From Solidesulfovibrio magneticus (GTDB taxonomy: Bacteria > Desulfobacterota > Desulfovibrionia > Desulfovibrionales > Desulfovibrionaceae), in NCBI GenBank assembly GCA_002482565.1, contig DLGG01000139.1, positions 260 through 6,960 on the forward strand: 6,701 nucleotides of DNA, read 5' to 3'. This document shows, piece by piece, positions 6,626 through 6,701 of this stretch; the first letter of the stretch is position 1; each line of letters starts with the position of its first letter. Both the position numbers and the translations under genes were made by a program. The notes below the pieces were generated by a model, which saw only the letters and a program-made list of their open reading frames with translations, was not told the DNA's origin and ran no database searches.

Positions 6626-6630
6626 AATAA
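5740..6630 (+). CDS. Probable selenoprotein: exported UshA-like protein with CPSU motif (Sec at TGA 5890-5892)
   Basis: Read through TGA 5890-5892 as selenocysteine, this is a 296-residue exported protein, the tandem paralogue of the gene before it. GTG 5740 is the likely start, with TGAGG (5727-5731) eight bases upstream; a signal peptide follows (R3, R7, hydrophobic core, cleavage near ATA at about 28). The frame is open on both sides of the TGA, and the protein aligns with its neighbour throughout: GNTYG, GGLARR, LGYD-like MGYD, DILLGSG, YIKGKT, NRLD, GFTWK. The TGA falls exactly on the second Cys of the neighbour's CPTC, giving C48-P-S-U51. A stem-loop downstream fits a bacterial SECIS. 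As in the neighbour, the UshA metal ligands are missing. An extra Cys, C84, lies where the GD motif would be. A selenol/thiol redox function is inferred. The alternative is a nonsense mutation or sequencing error (TGC to TGA). Gene callers would report only fragments, 5704-5892 and 5974-6630. Confidence 0.82.
5890..5933 (+). promoter_or_regulatory. Putative bacterial SECIS element with its UGA
   Basis: Downstream of the UGA, GGCCC (5916-5920) pairs with GGGCC (5924-5928) around the loop GGA (5921-5923). The stem can extend by U5915-G5929 and, past a bulged C5914, by G5913-C5930 and G5912-C5931. A G stands first in the apical loop, and 28 bases separate UGA from the loop. From memory, bacterial SECIS models ask for a G in the first two loop positions at about 16-37 bases from UGA, so both conditions are met. 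The bulge beside the stem recalls fdhF, though the 3-base loop is small. A competing fold pairs GGCGGC (5893-5898) with GCCGCC (5926-5931). The GC-rich context makes chance stems common, so this supports the Sec call but does not prove it. Confidence 0.6.
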
Positions 6631-6640
6631 GAGGAAGAGT

Positions 6641-6684
6641 GGGGCGCTGCCCCATGCCCCGCCGGGGGGGATAATCTCCCCCGG
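6641..6684. terminator. Palindromic G/C-run sequence after the selenoprotein gene, terminator or dispersed repeat
   Basis: Two inverted repeats follow the last stop. GGGGC (6641-6645) pairs with GCCCC (6649-6653) around GCT. CCGGGGGGG (6662-6670) pairs with CTCCCCCGG (6676-6684) around the loop ATAAT, a 9-bp stem containing one G-U pair. No T-run follows; the sequence continues ACCCCCTTGATGGG. The alternation of G runs, C runs and a short AT loop resembles intergenic palindromic repeats that I recall from Desulfovibrionaceae and other GC-rich genomes, which often sit just after genes. It may end the transcript, protect its 3' end, or simply be a dispersed element. Copy number cannot be judged from one window. 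Confidence 0.5.
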
Positions 6685-6701
6685 ACCCCCTTGATGGGCG
6701 T

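Noticed and set aside
5704..6630. Reading the second UshA-like gene as a pseudogene
   Set aside because: There is only one stop. It falls exactly on the catalytic-type Cys, the frame is otherwise intact, signal peptide and ribosome binding site are present, and a SECIS-like stem follows. A TGC to TGA error remains possible.
4836..6630. Calling the pair 5'-nucleotidases or UDP-sugar hydrolases
   Set aside because: The metal-binding Asp, His and Asn positions are substituted in both copies, and the C-terminal nucleotide-binding domain is absent.
5748..6674. Plus-strand open frame that crosses the TGA at 5890 in another frame
   Set aside because: Its product is very rich in Arg and Pro, as expected for an out-of-frame reading, and lacks similarity to the neighbouring paralogue.
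1..6701. tRNA or rRNA genes, CRISPR arrays, insertion sequences, attachment sites
   Set aside because: Reading through the window showed no cloverleaf, spaced repeats, transposase motifs or target duplications.

Overview
The window is GC-rich, with all genes on the plus strand. The dense coding, strong G/C preference at third codon positions, an FlhG-like MinD/ParA ATPase, a likely selenoprotein and a G/C-run palindrome after the last gene together suggest a sulfate-reducing deltaproteobacterium of the Desulfovibrionaceae. This assignment is an inference; no marker gene fixes the species.

Layout: about 97 bases of upstream sequence, possibly the tail of another gene; lnt, apolipoprotein N-acyltransferase (98-1624); prfB, release factor 2, read through an in-frame UGA by +1 programmed frameshifting (1639-2746); a GGDEF diguanylate cyclase whose start lies inside the prfB end (2736-3599); and an FlhG-like MinD/ParA ATPase (3608-4438). 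Gaps of 14 and 8 bases and an 11-base overlap suggest these four are co-transcribed. A 111-base intergenic region with an AT-rich promoter candidate and a small hairpin leads to an HU-family nucleoid protein (4550-4828). Seven bases later comes the first of two tandem paralogues of an exported UshA-like family (4836-5702); the second is at 5740-6630. The window closes with palindromic G/C-rich sequence that looks like a terminator or dispersed repeat.

The most interesting part is the tandem pair. Both proteins keep the outline of the UshA/5'-nucleotidase metallophosphatase domain (GGLARR, LGYD, GKxxNRLD), but every metal-ligand position I can align is substituted. Both carry a new CPxC-type motif just before GGLARR. 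The first copy has CPTC. The second has CPS followed by an in-frame TGA exactly where the second Cys belongs, then a stem-loop with G in its apical loop at a distance suited to a bacterial SECIS. The simplest reading is a selenoprotein with CPSU, next to its own Cys-form paralogue, on a phosphatase scaffold converted to thiol/selenol chemistry. An automatic gene caller would break this gene in two.

The window therefore holds two UGA recoding events: +1 frameshifting in prfB, whose product terminates at UGA, and probable selenocysteine insertion, which competes with that product.
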